Positions 42,893-52,797 of a DNA stretch of 64,000 bases are shown piece after piece (the stretch's first letter is position 1; the number at the start of each line of letters is the position of its first letter). Origin of the DNA: Flammeovirgaceae bacterium (lineage in GTDB: Bacteria; Bacteroidota; Bacteroidia; Cytophagales; Cyclobacteriaceae); assembly GCA_020635915.1 (NCBI GenBank), contig JACJYU010000002.1:372001-436000 (forward strand), given 5' to 3'. The notes beneath the pieces were generated by a model. The model saw only the letters and a program-made list of their open reading frames with translations, was not told where the DNA came from and ran no database searches. Made by a program: the position numbers and the translations under genes.

Positions 42893-44017
42893 TTATACGT
42901 ACTGGTTGAGCATCACAGGCATTACCAGCATGAGTATGTCCTCGTCCTTGTCTTTGTCCACAGGCAATATCACACCTGCCTTGTTGGATGCCGACATGTT
43001 CAATTTAACCTGGTCGCTATCCAGGTTGGACAACATCTCTATAATAAACCTGGCATTAAACCCGATCTCGATATCCTCCCCTTCGTGCTCGCATGAAAGC
43101 CTTTCGTTGGCCTCGTTGGAGAAATCGAGGTCCTCGGCAGACACTTGCAACTCGCTACCGGTAATTTTCAACCTCACCTGGTGCGTTGTTTTGTTGGCAT
43201 ATATCGCAATCCGCCTCAGCGAGCCTAAAAGGTCAGTGCGGCTAATGGTCATCTTTATCGGGTTTTGCGAGGGGATCACGTTTTCATAATCCGGGAAGCG
43301 TTCATCGATCAGGCGGCATATCATGCGTATGGTGCCAAACTTGAAAAAAGCATTGGACATATTGAAGTCGATGCTCACCTCGGTGTTCTCGGTGGGCAAA
43401 GTGGCCTTCAACAGGTTCAAGGCCTTGCGGGGGATAATTATCGCATTTCCACTCTCGGACTTAATGTCCGTCCTGCGGTAGCGCACCAACCGGTGCCCGT
43501 CCGTGGCCACAAAGGTGGTGTTTTTCTCGCCCAGGTTAACGTACACGCCCGTCATGGCAGGTCGCAACTCGTCACTGCTGGTGGCAAAAATGGTATTGTT
43601 GACCGCCTTGGCCAGCACATCGGAGGACAGCACTGCGGAAAAGTCATTAGAAACGGATGGGACTTTAGGGAAGTCCGTGGCATTTTCACCACTTAGTTTA
43701 TAGCGGCCATTGTCCGAGCTGATCTCTATGCTATAGGTCGATTCGTCAATGGAGAAGGTCACCGGCTGGTCGGGCAGGTTCTTGAGCGTATCCAGCAAAA
43801 TCCTGGCCGGCACCGCGATGCTGCCTTTTTCCTTTGATTCCACCGTGACCTCGGTGATCATGGAAGTCTGCAGGTCGGAGGCGGTAACCGTAAGTATGTT
43901 TTTTTCTATTTCAAAAAGGAAATTTTCCAGAATGGGCACCACCGGGTTGGTGGTGATCACTCCGTTAATATGGGAAAGCTGCTTCAGCAAGTAGCTTGAA
44001 TTGACGATAAACTTCAT
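42893..44017 (-). CDS. dnaN: DNA polymerase III sliding clamp (beta subunit)
   Basis: The protein has 374 residues. Three repeats of the beta-clamp fold are seen; typical segments are NFLFEIEKNILTVTASDLQT, FATSSDELRPAMTGVYVNLG, FVATDGHRLVRYR and the C-terminal MLVMPVMLNQY, which matches the E. coli VVMPMRL end. It tethers the polymerase to DNA. It is not next to dnaA here; neighbours are accC (convergent) and the gliding cluster. A near-consensus -7 element TAACTTTA lies at 44049-44056 on its strand. Confidence 0.97.
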   Translation of the reverse strand: MKFIVNSSYLLKQLSHINGVITTNPVVPILENFLFEIEKNILTVTASDLQTSMITEVTVESKEKGSIAVPARILLDTLKNLPDQPVTFSIDESTYSIEISSDNGRYKLSGENATDFPKVPSVSNDFSAVLSSDVLAKAVNNTIFATSSDELRPAMTGVYVNLGEKNTTFVATDGHRLVRYRRTDIKSESGNAIIIPRKALNLLKATLPTENTEVSIDFNMSNAFFKFGTIRMICRLIDERFPDYENVIPSQNPIKMTISRTDLLGSLRRIAIYANKTTHQVRLKITGSELQVSAEDLDFSNEANERLSCEHEGEDIEIGFNARFIIEMLSNLDSDQVKLNMSASNKAGVILPVDKDKDEDILMLVMPVMLNQYV

Positions 44018-44115
44018 CTAAGTCAGTGGTTATTGGTTGTAATGGCGGTAAAGTTAGGAAGAAAAACCAATTCTGGAAATGGACTTTGGGCCGCCAAAAA
44101 GGAGGTTCGCCCGTA

Positions 44116-45045
44116 CTATTTCTTAAAATAATCCCGCTTTTTTAGGATGGGGATGACCTGCTCCCTCCCAAAAAGGACCGCCTCGCTGGCATTTAGCCGG
44201 CCCAACACGTTGGGGTCGTTGCCAATGGGGGGAAACAGTTCCAAAACAATGGCCTTGTCGCCCAAGTCGTACACGCGAAGGGTTGCCAATGCTGTCGTTT
44301 TAAGGAGGCTATCGTAAATGGCATCCTGCCCCCCGTGCAGGTACTGCTTTGCCACGAGCAGGGACACCGCATCCAGGTAGTCGTTTACCTTGGTGGTGTC
44401 CGAGGGCGGGCCGCCAACCAGGCCAAACCCTGTGCCCTGGTCTTCAATAGTGAAGTTTTGGCCCGGTTGTTTACTGAAAACCGCTTCCAACTTCTTGAAA
44501 TTCCTCCAGTAGAAATTAAACATCCGTTTGTCACGCCACCCCAAGGCATCCACCTCAAATATCCCACTGACATATACCCTGTACCCTGGAATGGCCATCA
44601 CGAAAGGGCCAAGCTGCCCGTCCAAAAAATACGCTTCCGTCTTGGCGGCATTCCCCCCAGCAATAAATTGCTTTGCCAGGTGGCCGCCCTGGTACAGGGT
44701 TACCCTTACTCCATCCTTTTGAAGCATGGTGGCAATGGAATCCCTCAGGGCCTTGGCCACCTGCCGCTTGGGCCCGGCTTCCTTCAAAGTGGCGAACAAC
44801 ACGGTTACCAACTCCTCATCTGCCTGCTGTTGGCCCACCATCCACTTCGATCCATTGTAACGCAGCTCTATTTGTCCGGCCGGTGACGACAGCACGACCC
44901 TGTCCACCGAGGGCAAATCCTTTACCCGGAAAATATTCTTGTCCACCTCCTGCCGGTCGCGTGGATAATAGAAAAGAACCATCGCCAGCAAGGACAGCAA
45001 GGCAAGCGAGGCGGTCAATATTTTATTCCTTTTTTCCTGGTTCAA
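44116..45045 (-). CDS. DUF4340-like membrane-anchored protein of the gld ABC cluster
   Basis: The protein has 309 residues. One N-terminal TM (ILTASLALLSLLAMVLFYY) is followed by an extracytoplasmic part with repeated DUF4340-like units (SVDRVVLSSPAGQIELRYNG, KWMVGQQQADEELV; then KAIVLELFPPIGNDPNVLGR). In many Bacteroidota such proteins lie beside GldG-type ABC auxiliary subunits. It overlaps gldG by 4 nt and so is surely co-transcribed with it. Exact function unknown. Confidence 0.82.
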   Translation of the reverse strand: MNQEKRNKILTASLALLSLLAMVLFYYPRDRQEVDKNIFRVKDLPSVDRVVLSSPAGQIELRYNGSKWMVGQQQADEELVTVLFATLKEAGPKRQVAKALRDSIATMLQKDGVRVTLYQGGHLAKQFIAGGNAAKTEAYFLDGQLGPFVMAIPGYRVYVSGIFEVDALGWRDKRMFNFYWRNFKKLEAVFSKQPGQNFTIEDQGTGFGLVGGPPSDTTKVNDYLDAVSLLVAKQYLHGGQDAIYDSLLKTTALATLRVYDLGDKAIVLELFPPIGNDPNVLGRLNASEAVLFGREQVIPILKKRDYFKK

Positions 45046-46727
45046 TGGCCTGTATATTTTCGTTTTCTTAAAAATGTCCTGATCAGGCCAAAAGCAAACA
45101 GAAGCACCAGGGGAAGAACCAGGTTGACCATCTGCCAGAACCCCCTCCCTTCCTGCAACCTGGTTTTGTCCAATGGCCTGATTTTGATTTCCTTGTTGCG
45201 GGTGAGGATCAGCCCTTGCCCATCCACCAGGTACGCCACCATGTTCATCAACAGGTTTTCGTTGGCAAAGGTGTAGGATGAAACAGGGTCGAAACCGAGT
45301 TGAAGGGGCTGGTGTGTCCTTGGATTGATGTCGTTCCTGGCCACGTCACCATCCGCCACCACAATGATTTTGGTAGGCGTGCTTTTTTCCCTGAACGGGA
45401 TGCCTTCGGCCCCATCGGGGAGAAACCGGTCTTTATAAAGGGAGGTGAACTCCCCTTCCAGCAAATAGCTTACCGGGACAGGGCCTGACTGGAACTGGCC
45501 AGGTTGGCTGTTGTTCCGTAAATCGTTCACGCTCACCTTTACCGGGGTGCCCAGCTTGCGCGATGCCGGTGAAGTCAGCAGCAAAGGGGTCTTTTTAATG
45601 CCTGTTGCCTTTACCGTGTCCATACTGCTCACAAAACGCAGCAGGGTGGCATCCAGGTTTCGCGTGATGGGGTGTGGCGCATACTGGTTGATGAGGGGAA
45701 AGAAGGGCCAATCCATTTGCATCATTTGTGGGCGCCCATCCACCTGGCCGGTCACAATGGGGTAGCGGGCAGAAATTTTGTCCTCGACAAGGTCAGGGTT
45801 TATGCGCACCCCATATTTGAACAACAGGTCTTCCAGGTGAAGGGAATAGGGAAAGGCATAATAGTCCTGCCTCGAGGCACTGTCCATGACCGCATCCAGC
45901 TTGTCCATCAACAACAAAAGCTTGCCCCCGTGCATTACATATTGGTCCAGCTTTAGCTTGTCCAGTTCACTAAAGGGTTGTGTGGGCTTGGGCAAAATGA
46001 GCAGGTCATAATTCCCCAGGTTTTTTTTATGCGAGAGGTCTACTTTGAACACCCTGTATTTGTCGAGGAGGGCATTGTTGAAACTGGCTATCTGCAAACT
46101 GTCCAATTCACCATGGCCGGTAAGCAGTCCTATCCTTTTGGGGTTGGTATTGGCCAGTTCCTGAATGGCATTGGCCAATTCATACTCCAGCCCTTCTATG
46201 GATTGGTTCAACACTTCATCGGAACTGCGTGCGCGGTTTCCCTTCAGCAACATGACGCCCTTTTCGAACCCCCCATAGGTGACCACTGCACCAGGAAACA
46301 CCAGCTTTTCCGTTCGCTGGCCGCCTTTGTTGTCAATTACGTTTATGGGCGTCACCCCTTTTGATACCAGTTCCTTCATAAATTCGCTTTGCGCCTTCTG
46401 GCTTAAGGCCGATTCGGGGTTGGTGAAGGTGTAATGCACCCGGTTGCCCGAGGTGACCCGAAATTCGTTAAGCAACTCTTCGATGGAACGCTGCAGGCGT
46501 TTGAACCCGGCATTCAAATCACCGGCCAGGAATACTTCGATGAACACGTCATCATCAAGGTTTTCCAATAATTTTCGTGTGGGGGCTTTAATGCTGTACC
46601 GTTTTTCTTCCGTCAGGTCCACCCTGAAAAAATAGTGGGAGGCCACCATATTTACCACTATTGCCAGCACGATGCCATTGGCCAGCAATAATAGGTCGCC
46701 TAGTTTTTTACTCTTCCACTTTACCAC
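45042..46727 (-). CDS. gldG: Gliding-associated ABC transporter auxiliary subunit GldG
   Basis: The protein has 561 residues. A TM near the start (LLLLANGIVLAIVVNMVASHYFF) is followed by the conserved LTEEKRYSIKAPTRKLLENL and an extracytoplasmic ABC_transp_aux domain (RIGLLTGHGELDSL, YDLLILPKPTQPFSELDKLK, GKLLLLMDKLDAV), with a second TM at the C-terminus (LVLPLVLLFAFGLIRTF). It works with GldF and GldA in gliding or cell-envelope function. The order gldA, gldF, gldG with overlaps (7 nt with gldF) is conserved. Whether this organism glides cannot be read from the sequence. Confidence 0.93.
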   Translation of the reverse strand: MVKWKSKKLGDLLLLANGIVLAIVVNMVASHYFFRVDLTEEKRYSIKAPTRKLLENLDDDVFIEVFLAGDLNAGFKRLQRSIEELLNEFRVTSGNRVHYTFTNPESALSQKAQSEFMKELVSKGVTPINVIDNKGGQRTEKLVFPGAVVTYGGFEKGVMLLKGNRARSSDEVLNQSIEGLEYELANAIQELANTNPKRIGLLTGHGELDSLQIASFNNALLDKYRVFKVDLSHKKNLGNYDLLILPKPTQPFSELDKLKLDQYVMHGGKLLLLMDKLDAVMDSASRQDYYAFPYSLHLEDLLFKYGVRINPDLVEDKISARYPIVTGQVDGRPQMMQMDWPFFPLINQYAPHPITRNLDATLLRFVSSMDTVKATGIKKTPLLLTSPASRKLGTPVKVSVNDLRNNSQPGQFQSGPVPVSYLLEGEFTSLYKDRFLPDGAEGIPFREKSTPTKIIVVADGDVARNDINPRTHQPLQLGFDPVSSYTFANENLLMNMVAYLVDGQGLILTRNKEIKIRPLDKTRLQEGRGFWQMVNLVLPLVLLFAFGLIRTFLRKRKYTGH

Positions 46728-47449
46728 TGCCTGCTGCTCAAAATGGTTTTGGTCAACAACAACATCAACCCGGTTATCGATAAAAAATAAAGCACATCAC
46801 GGCTATCGATCAACCCCCTGCCCATGGAGCCGTAATGCTCAAGTATCCCCAACTGCTTGATTTGCAGTGCCCAGGCACCTTGCGCCACCAGGGAAGAAAA
46901 TGAATCAAACCCGGAATAAAAGACGAGGCACAGGAATGCGGCCACCACGAAGGACACTATCTGGTTGGGTGTGATGGAAGACGCAAATACCCCAATTGAA
47001 CAGAAGGCCCCGCCCAGGAGCAGCAGGCCGATGTAGGAGCCAATCACGCCCGGGGTATCCACGTTGCCCACCGGCTCCCCCAATAAGTAGACTGAACAAT
47101 AGTATATCAGGGTAGGCATTACTGCCACGGCCACCAAAGCAAAACAGGCGAGGAATTTTCCTATAATAATGCCCCACTCCGACAAAGGTTTGGTAAGCAA
47201 AAATTCCATAGTGCCCATTTTCTTTTCTTCGGCAAAGCTGCGCATGGTGATGGCCGGAATAAGGAAAACAAACACATACGGCCCAAGGGAAAAGAGGGTG
47301 TCCATGTCCGCATAGCCATAGTCCAGAATGGAGGTCTCGGGAAAAACCCACATGAGCATGCCGATTCCCGTCAGGAACACGCCAATCACGATATAGGCGA
47401 TGAGGGAATTGAGGAACCCATTGAACTCTTTTGCAAAAACGCGGATCAT
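46721..47449 (-). CDS. gldF: ABC transporter permease GldF
   Basis: The protein has 242 residues with about six TM segments (for example YIVIGVFLTGIGMLMW, YVFVFLIPAITMRSFAEEKK, GSYIGLLLLGGAFCSIGVFA). The RSFAEEKKMGTMEFLLTKPL motif is that of ABC-2-type permeases. It overlaps both gldA (4 nt) and gldG (7 nt). It is the membrane channel part of the GldAFG complex. Confidence 0.94.
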   Translation of the reverse strand: MIRVFAKEFNGFLNSLIAYIVIGVFLTGIGMLMWVFPETSILDYGYADMDTLFSLGPYVFVFLIPAITMRSFAEEKKMGTMEFLLTKPLSEWGIIIGKFLACFALVAVAVMPTLIYYCSVYLLGEPVGNVDTPGVIGSYIGLLLLGGAFCSIGVFASSITPNQIVSFVVAAFLCLVFYSGFDSFSSLVAQGAWALQIKQLGILEHYGSMGRGLIDSRDVLYFLSITGLMLLLTKTILSSRQW

Positions 47450-48369
47450 TTTTCTTGTCCCCCGGATGTTAGTTCCTTAAATATGGATTCCATGGAGGAT
47501 TCCTCCAGTTTCATCTCTACCAATGTTCTCTTTTGTTCAGTGGAGTACCGAAACAACTCCCCCCGCACATCAACCCCCTTTCGCACATGCACCTTGCATG
47601 TATGGGCGGAAAGTGGGGTAATCCCGGTGACCCCGCTGATGGAGCCCAATTCCTCCACGTTTATCTCCTCCTTGAACCCTACCACCAGGGTGCTGCCGCC
47701 TTTGTCCTGCAGCAAGTGTTGCAACTGGTCGTCAGCCACAATCCTTCCCTTATGGATCACCACCACCCGGTCGCAAAGGGCCTGCACTTCCTGCATAATG
47801 TGGGAGGAAAAGAGCACCGTTTTGTTGCGGCTCACTTCCTTGATCACCCTCCTTATCTCAATAATTTGGTTGGGGTCCAGGCCTGAGGTGGGTTCGTCCA
47901 GGATCAAAACTTCAGGGTCGTGCAACAATGCCTGTGCCAGCCCCGCGCGTTGGCGATAGCCTTTGGACAGGGATTCCAGCTTTTTGTTTTGCTCCTGGGC
48001 CAGGCCACAGAGGGCAATAGTGTCCCCCACGCGGGCCTTTAGGGTGTCCCCTGTCAATCCATAGAGGCCACCCACAAACCGAAGGTACTCGTGCACATAC
48101 ATGTCCAGGTACAGCGGATTGTGCTCGGGCAAGTATCCAATAATCTTTTTTATGCGAAGGGGATGGCTTTGAATGTCGTAGCCCCCCACCTTCACCGTGC
48201 CCCTGGTGGGCGGAAGGTATCCCGTGGCCACCTTCATCGTGGTGGATTTTCCCGCGCCATTGGGGCCCAGGAATCCCACTATTTCCCCTTCCCCTATGGC
48301 GAAGGAAATATTGTCGACAGCCTTTTGCTGTCCATACACCTTAGTGAGATGTTGTACCTGTAATGACAT
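47446..48369 (-). CDS. gldA: ABC transporter ATP-binding protein GldA
   Basis: From the ATG at 48369 the protein has 307 residues (MSLQVQHLTKVYGQQKAV); 12 upstream in-frame residues read through the promoter-like region and are rejected. Walker A is GPNGAGKST, the signature LSKGYRQRAGLAQAL, and Walker B VLILDEPTSGLDP. It is the ATPase of the gliding-associated ABC complex. A TAnnTTTG element (TACTTTTG) lies on its strand at 48384-48391, and it overlaps gldF by 4 nt. Confidence 0.94.
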   Translation of the reverse strand: MSLQVQHLTKVYGQQKAVDNISFAIGEGEIVGFLGPNGAGKSTTMKVATGYLPPTRGTVKVGGYDIQSHPLRIKKIIGYLPEHNPLYLDMYVHEYLRFVGGLYGLTGDTLKARVGDTIALCGLAQEQNKKLESLSKGYRQRAGLAQALLHDPEVLILDEPTSGLDPNQIIEIRRVIKEVSRNKTVLFSSHIMQEVQALCDRVVVIHKGRIVADDQLQHLLQDKGGSTLVVGFKEEINVEELGSISGVTGITPLSAHTCKVHVRKGVDVRGELFRYSTEQKRTLVEMKLEESSMESIFKELTSGGQEK

Positions 48370-48383
48370 GGCTACGTTGGGCA

Positions 48384-48391
48384 CAAAAGTA
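48384..48391 (-). promoter_or_regulatory. Candidate -7 element for gldA operon
   Basis: On the minus strand this reads TACTTTTG, an exact TAnnTTTG match, 14 nt before the gldA start. A TTG at about 48417-48415 could be the -33 part. Confidence 0.5.
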
Positions 48392-48532
48392 GTTGAAAGT
48401 GCCATTTATCCTAAACAATGCCAAAGGTGTTAAAAAATGTTTAATTCGGTCACCAATTTATAACTTGGCCTATTAATTGCCGTTGTATTGACCATCGAAT
48501 TTTACAAAATTTGCCCCTCAATTAATATTATC

Positions 48533-49972
48533 ATGCGAATAGCCTTAGTAGTAGCCGGCCTGGCGTTGTCCATACCCTTATGGGCACAAAGTGGGCACAA
48601 GATAGATTTTACCATCAAAGGCCTAAGGGACACAACGGTCTACCTTGGGTATTATTATGGGGAGAGCACTTATGTAAAAGACACGGCCAGGGCAAGTGCA
48701 ACGGGCACCTTTCAATTTGCATCGCCCGACAATTTGCCCGAGGGGGTTTACTTCCTGGTGCTCAACAAAACCAGGATATTCGAGTTTGTCATTGGCCGGG
48801 ACCAACAGTTTGCCATGGAGACGTCCACAGGCGACTACATCAAGCATATGAAAGTGACCGGTGATGAAGACAATAGGATATTCTTTGAAAACATGATGTT
48901 CAATATGGCCCGGAACCAGGAGGCTTCGCCCCTTTTTGCGGTGATGAACGATAGCCTGGCAACAGACGAGGCCAAAAAAGCTGCCCGTGCATCACTGGAA
49001 GGAATAAACGAAAAGGTAATGGCGTACCAAAACAGCCTGATGGAAAAGTACCCGGGGACCATGACGGCAAGGCTACTGAATGCCACCAAGCCCATAGAAG
49101 TTCCCGATCCCCCAAAAAGGCCGGATGGCACCATCGATTCCACATTCCAGTACAAATATTACCGAAAACATTTCTTCGACCATTTTAACCTTGCCGATGA
49201 CGCCTTGATCCGGTTGCCCAAGCCCCTGTATGCGGAAAAGGTAACGGAATACCTGGAGAAGTTGGTCGTGCCCCAACCGGACTCGGTAATGAACGCCATC
49301 AATGGCTTGGCCGCGAAAGTGAAAAGCAACCCGGAGACCTACAAGTTTTTGGTTTGGAATGCCCTGCTAAACTACCAGAACCCAAAAATCATGGGCCTTG
49401 ACGAAGTGTACGTGAGGCTTTATGACACTTATTTTGCTTCGGGCGAAATGGATTTCTGGATTAGCGCTTCCATCAAGAAAAGCTTAAAAGAGTATGCAGA
49501 CAAACTGCGGCTGAGCCTGGTGGGGCAGACTGCCAAAAACCTTATCATGCAAGACCAAAACCTGGTGCTCAGGTCGATGTACGACATCGGGAAAAAATAC
49601 ACCATCCTGTATTTCTTTGACCCCGACTGCGGGCATTGCAGGGAAGAAACCCCCAAGCTTGTCGACTTTTACAACAAGAACAAGGACAGGTTTGACCTGG
49701 AAGTATATGCCGTAAGTGCCGATACCTCCATGCTGAAAATGAAAAACTACATCAAGGAGATGAAAATGCCCTGGATAACCGTGAACGGGCCGAGAAGCAC
49801 AGTGGGGAGCTATCAGAAATTATATGATGCCTTCTCCACGCCCACCCTATACATATTGGACCAAAAGAAGAAAATCATAGCAAAAAAGCCTCCCATCGAA
49901 CGGCTTGTCGATTTCCTGGAACATTACGAAAGGATGCAAAAACTAAAGGAAAACGTGGGAGGAGGCGGATAA
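48533..49972 (+). CDS. DUF4369/thioredoxin-like secreted oxidoreductase
   Basis: The ATG at 48533 (15 residues into a longer frame) gives 479 residues with a signal peptide (IALVVAGLALSIPLWAQS). The N-terminal DUF4369-like domain (HKIDFTIKGLRDTTVYLGYY, GTFQFASPDNLPEGVYFLVL) is followed by a helical middle. A thioredoxin fold lies at the end with the redox pair in LYFFDPDCGHCREETPKLV. Probable periplasmic thiol oxidoreductase of the TlpA/ResA kind, common in Bacteroidota. The target is unknown. It is divergent from gldA. Confidence 0.9.
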   Translation: MRIALVVAGLALSIPLWAQSGHKIDFTIKGLRDTTVYLGYYYGESTYVKDTARASATGTFQFASPDNLPEGVYFLVLNKTRIFEFVIGRDQQFAMETSTGDYIKHMKVTGDEDNRIFFENMMFNMARNQEASPLFAVMNDSLATDEAKKAARASLEGINEKVMAYQNSLMEKYPGTMTARLLNATKPIEVPDPPKRPDGTIDSTFQYKYYRKHFFDHFNLADDALIRLPKPLYAEKVTEYLEKLVVPQPDSVMNAINGLAAKVKSNPETYKFLVWNALLNYQNPKIMGLDEVYVRLYDTYFASGEMDFWISASIKKSLKEYADKLRLSLVGQTAKNLIMQDQNLVLRSMYDIGKKYTILYFFDPDCGHCREETPKLVDFYNKNKDRFDLEVYAVSADTSMLKMKNYIKEMKMPWITVNGPRSTVGSYQKLYDAFSTPTLYILDQKKKIIAKKPPIERLVDFLEHYERMQKLKENVGGGG

Positions 49973-50112
49973 CAAAAGCCTTGCCGGCCACGGTCCGGTT
50001 CATTTTATCCACATTTCGCCCAAAAAACCCGCCTATCCATGCAACCATTTGCCTATTTGGGAGTATCTAAGTATGTGTTAAGCATTTTATTCTAAAAGAA
50101 CCTGAAACCATT

Positions 50113-50574
50113 ATGGCATTCCTCAATGCATTGTTCGGAAAAAAGAAGAAAGAATTTAAAGCGACTTGCCTCATAACGAAAGAGCCCCTTGAAAAAGGAT
50201 ATGGCTACTTGCTGACCACCGCACAGGTGGTGAAATCAAAAAAATATTGGGACATGGTCATGACGGAACCAGAGACGATGTCGTATACCATTTCGCATTT
50301 TCACCACGATGCCATGGGCACCCAAATGCGCTCCATGATCTTCGACAAGTACACCACCATCGACAAGCCCTGGATCGTGTCGGACTCTGTCATTGATTAT
50401 TTTAATGTGGACAAGTCCAAGGCACGGGAAGATGCCCAAAAATGGTGGGAGAACGAAGGCAATTTTGAGCCGGCAGAGACCGGGCCCGCCACCGACCACA
50501 TGAAGCCGGAGGACTTCAAGGCATTGGAGGCCTATGCCATACAGGAAGCGGGCAGGGACAAAATCCCTGCATAA
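50113..50574 (+). CDS. Conserved-looking soluble protein, unknown
   Basis: The protein has 153 residues. It starts MAFLNALFGKKKKEFKATCL, has no signal peptide or TM, and a central WDMVMTEPETMSYTISHFHH region followed by MIFDKYTTIDKPWIVSDSVI. The charged tail contains a W-rich DAQKWWENEGNFEP. I do not recognise a family. It is convergent with the polyprenyl synthase gene. Confidence 0.75.
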   Translation: MAFLNALFGKKKKEFKATCLITKEPLEKGYGYLLTTAQVVKSKKYWDMVMTEPETMSYTISHFHHDAMGTQMRSMIFDKYTTIDKPWIVSDSVIDYFNVDKSKAREDAQKWWENEGNFEPAETGPATDHMKPEDFKALEAYAIQEAGRDKIPA

Positions 50575-50599
50575 AAACCATTCCGGCAAAACCCGCACA

Positions 50600-51574
50600 T
50601 CAACTTTTGCGGTCTATGGTAAACTGGACCAATTGTTTGAGGGAATCCTTGTAAACGGAGCCCGGCAAATCTTCCAGCAGGGCCAATGCCTTTTGGTGGT
50701 AGCGGGCCATCGCCTGCTTGGCATAGGCAATCCCTCCTGAAGCCTTCACATATTCGATTACCTCTTTCACTTTCCTGGGGTTATGGCTGTTGCTGCTCAC
50801 CGTCCCGATTATTTTTCGCTTTTCCCACCACGATGATTTCGACAAGGCATAGATCAGCGGAAGGGTCATTTTCTTTTCCTTGATGTCGATGCCCAGCGGT
50901 TTTCCTATTTCATCGTCCCCATAGTCAAACAAGTCGTCTTTTATTTGGAAGGCCATGCCCACGTTTTCGCCAAATTGTTTCATTTGCGCCACCACCTCTT
51001 CCGGTGCCCCGGAAGAACTTGCCCCCACCGCACAGCAGGACGCGATCAAAGAGGCCGTCTTCTGGCGGATGACCTCATAATATATGTCTTCGGTAATGTC
51101 GAGGCGCCTTGCTTTTTCAAATTGCAGCAATTCCCCTTCGCTCATTTCTTTCACTGCATTGGACACTATGCGCAGGAGTTCGTATTCGTTGTGCTCCAGG
51201 GAAAGCAAGAGGCCTTTTGAAAGGAGGAAATCCCCCACCAATACCGCGGCCTTGTTTTTCCAAAGGGCATTGACCGAAAAGAACCCGCGCCTGTAATTGG
51301 CGCTGTCCACCACATCGTCATGCACGAGGCTGGCCGTATGCAACAATTCGATTAAAGAGGCACCGTGAAAGGTGGATTCGGAAATCAAGCCGCTGGCCCC
51401 GGCACTTAAGAAAACGAACATGGGCCGCATTTGCTTGCCCTTTCGCTTTACAATGTAGCTCATGACCCGGTCCAGGAAAAACACATTGGTTTTCATGGAG
51501 GCCCGAAATTTCACTTCGAAAGCGTCCATCTCCTTCGCAATGGGGGTTTTGATTTCTTCGAGCGTCAAGGCCAT
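50600..51574 (-). CDS. Trans-isoprenyl (polyprenyl) diphosphate synthase
   Basis: From the ATG at 51574 it has 324 residues; 32 more in-frame residues upstream are not family-like. The first Asp-rich motif is LVHDDVVDSANYRRG and the second FQIKDDLFDYGDDEIGKP. GKQMRPMFVFLSAGA binds the substrate. It builds a long-chain isoprenyl diphosphate (octaprenyl or similar) for menaquinone, judged from the length and the lack of a bulky residue pair before the first motif. Chain length is inferred. Confidence 0.93.
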   Translation of the reverse strand: MALTLEEIKTPIAKEMDAFEVKFRASMKTNVFFLDRVMSYIVKRKGKQMRPMFVFLSAGASGLISESTFHGASLIELLHTASLVHDDVVDSANYRRGFFSVNALWKNKAAVLVGDFLLSKGLLLSLEHNEYELLRIVSNAVKEMSEGELLQFEKARRLDITEDIYYEVIRQKTASLIASCCAVGASSSGAPEEVVAQMKQFGENVGMAFQIKDDLFDYGDDEIGKPLGIDIKEKKMTLPLIYALSKSSWWEKRKIIGTVSSNSHNPRKVKEVIEYVKASGGIAYAKQAMARYHQKALALLEDLPGSVYKDSLKQLVQFTIDRKS

Positions 51575-51784
51575 GAAGTGCAATAATACGCATTGCAAAT
51601 CAAGAAAATAGGCCCCGTCTGGCATAAAAATCAGCATTTTAAGCCACCAGGGGCACTTTGCCGCCCGCATATGGCCACCGCGCCCAACGGGGTAGGGAAT
51701 TTAGTACCGGTGGGGGCACGGCCCTTTTGGGCCATCCGGGTTTCATTTTAGGAAAATGATGATAAATTTATAGTCCAACGGTCT

Positions 51785-52750
51785 ATGGTTTTACAATCGC
51801 TCCTTTTAATTGCCGGTTTTGCCATCCTTGTAAAGGGTGCAGACTTGCTGGTGGGGGGGGCATCATCCATTGCAAAAAAACTGAATATCTCCAACCTGGC
51901 CATTGGCCTTACGGTGGTCTCGTTGGGCACCTCGGCCCCCGAATTGTTGGTGAACCTCATGTCGGCATTTGGTGGCTACAACGATGCGGCCTTTGGCAAC
52001 ATACTGGGAAGCAATAATTTCAACCTGCTGTTGATACTTGGGGTGTCAGGGATCATCTTCCCTTTGGTGGTCCAGCGCAAAACGGTGCAATATGAAGTGC
52101 CCATTTCCATAGGGGCCGTCATGCTCCTCTTTGTCCTTGTAAATGACCAACTGGTCTTTGGCAGCGGCCCCGACCAACTGAGCCGGGCCGATGCCGTCCT
52201 GCTCTTGGTCTTCTTTGGCCTGTTCATGTTCTATGTGGTAAGGACCATGAAATCGGCAAGCGACTATGAGGAAGATGCGTCCATCAAAATATACCCCACT
52301 TCCCTTTCGGTGGGCTACCTGGCCCTGGGCGTGGCAATGCTGTTGGGAGGGGGCAAACTGGCCGTGGAAAACGCGGTTTCGATTGCAGGGTACTTTGGAC
52401 TAAGCCAAAGGCTCATCGGCCTGACGGTGTTGGCGGCAGGCACCTCCTTGCCCGAACTGGCCACCTCTGCCGTGGCCGCCTGGCGGAAGAACACCGACAT
52501 TGCCATAGGCAACGTGGTAGGGTCCAACATTTTTAACATCTGCCTGATCCTCGGGACCACCGGGTTGATAAACCCTATGCACTACAACATTGCCTTGAAC
52601 TTTGACATGTACGTGGTGCTGGCCTCAAGCCTGGTGCTCTTGATATTTATGTTCACGCTCAGCCAGCGTAAGTTGGACCGGTGGGAGGCCGTCATCCTGT
52701 TTGTGGGGTACCTCACCTACACTGCCTACCTCATTGGCAACCCGGCATAA
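51785..52750 (+). CDS. Calcium/cation antiporter (CaCA family, YrbG-like)
   Basis: The protein has 321 residues with about ten TM segments in two homologous halves. The alpha repeats are GLTVVSLGTSAPELLVNLMS and GLTVLAAGTSLPELATSAVA, each with GNILGSNNFNL or GNVVGSNIFNICLI further on. It exchanges Ca2+ (or Na+) for H+ or Na+. It stands alone. Ion specificity is not decided by sequence. Confidence 0.95.
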   Translation: MVLQSLLLIAGFAILVKGADLLVGGASSIAKKLNISNLAIGLTVVSLGTSAPELLVNLMSAFGGYNDAAFGNILGSNNFNLLLILGVSGIIFPLVVQRKTVQYEVPISIGAVMLLFVLVNDQLVFGSGPDQLSRADAVLLLVFFGLFMFYVVRTMKSASDYEEDASIKIYPTSLSVGYLALGVAMLLGGGKLAVENAVSIAGYFGLSQRLIGLTVLAAGTSLPELATSAVAAWRKNTDIAIGNVVGSNIFNICLILGTTGLINPMHYNIALNFDMYVVLASSLVLLIFMFTLSQRKLDRWEAVILFVGYLTYTAYLIGNPA

Positions 52751-52797
52751 AAAAAAGGAGCCATGCGCCCCTTTAAACACGGTAAAACCTGTAGTGG

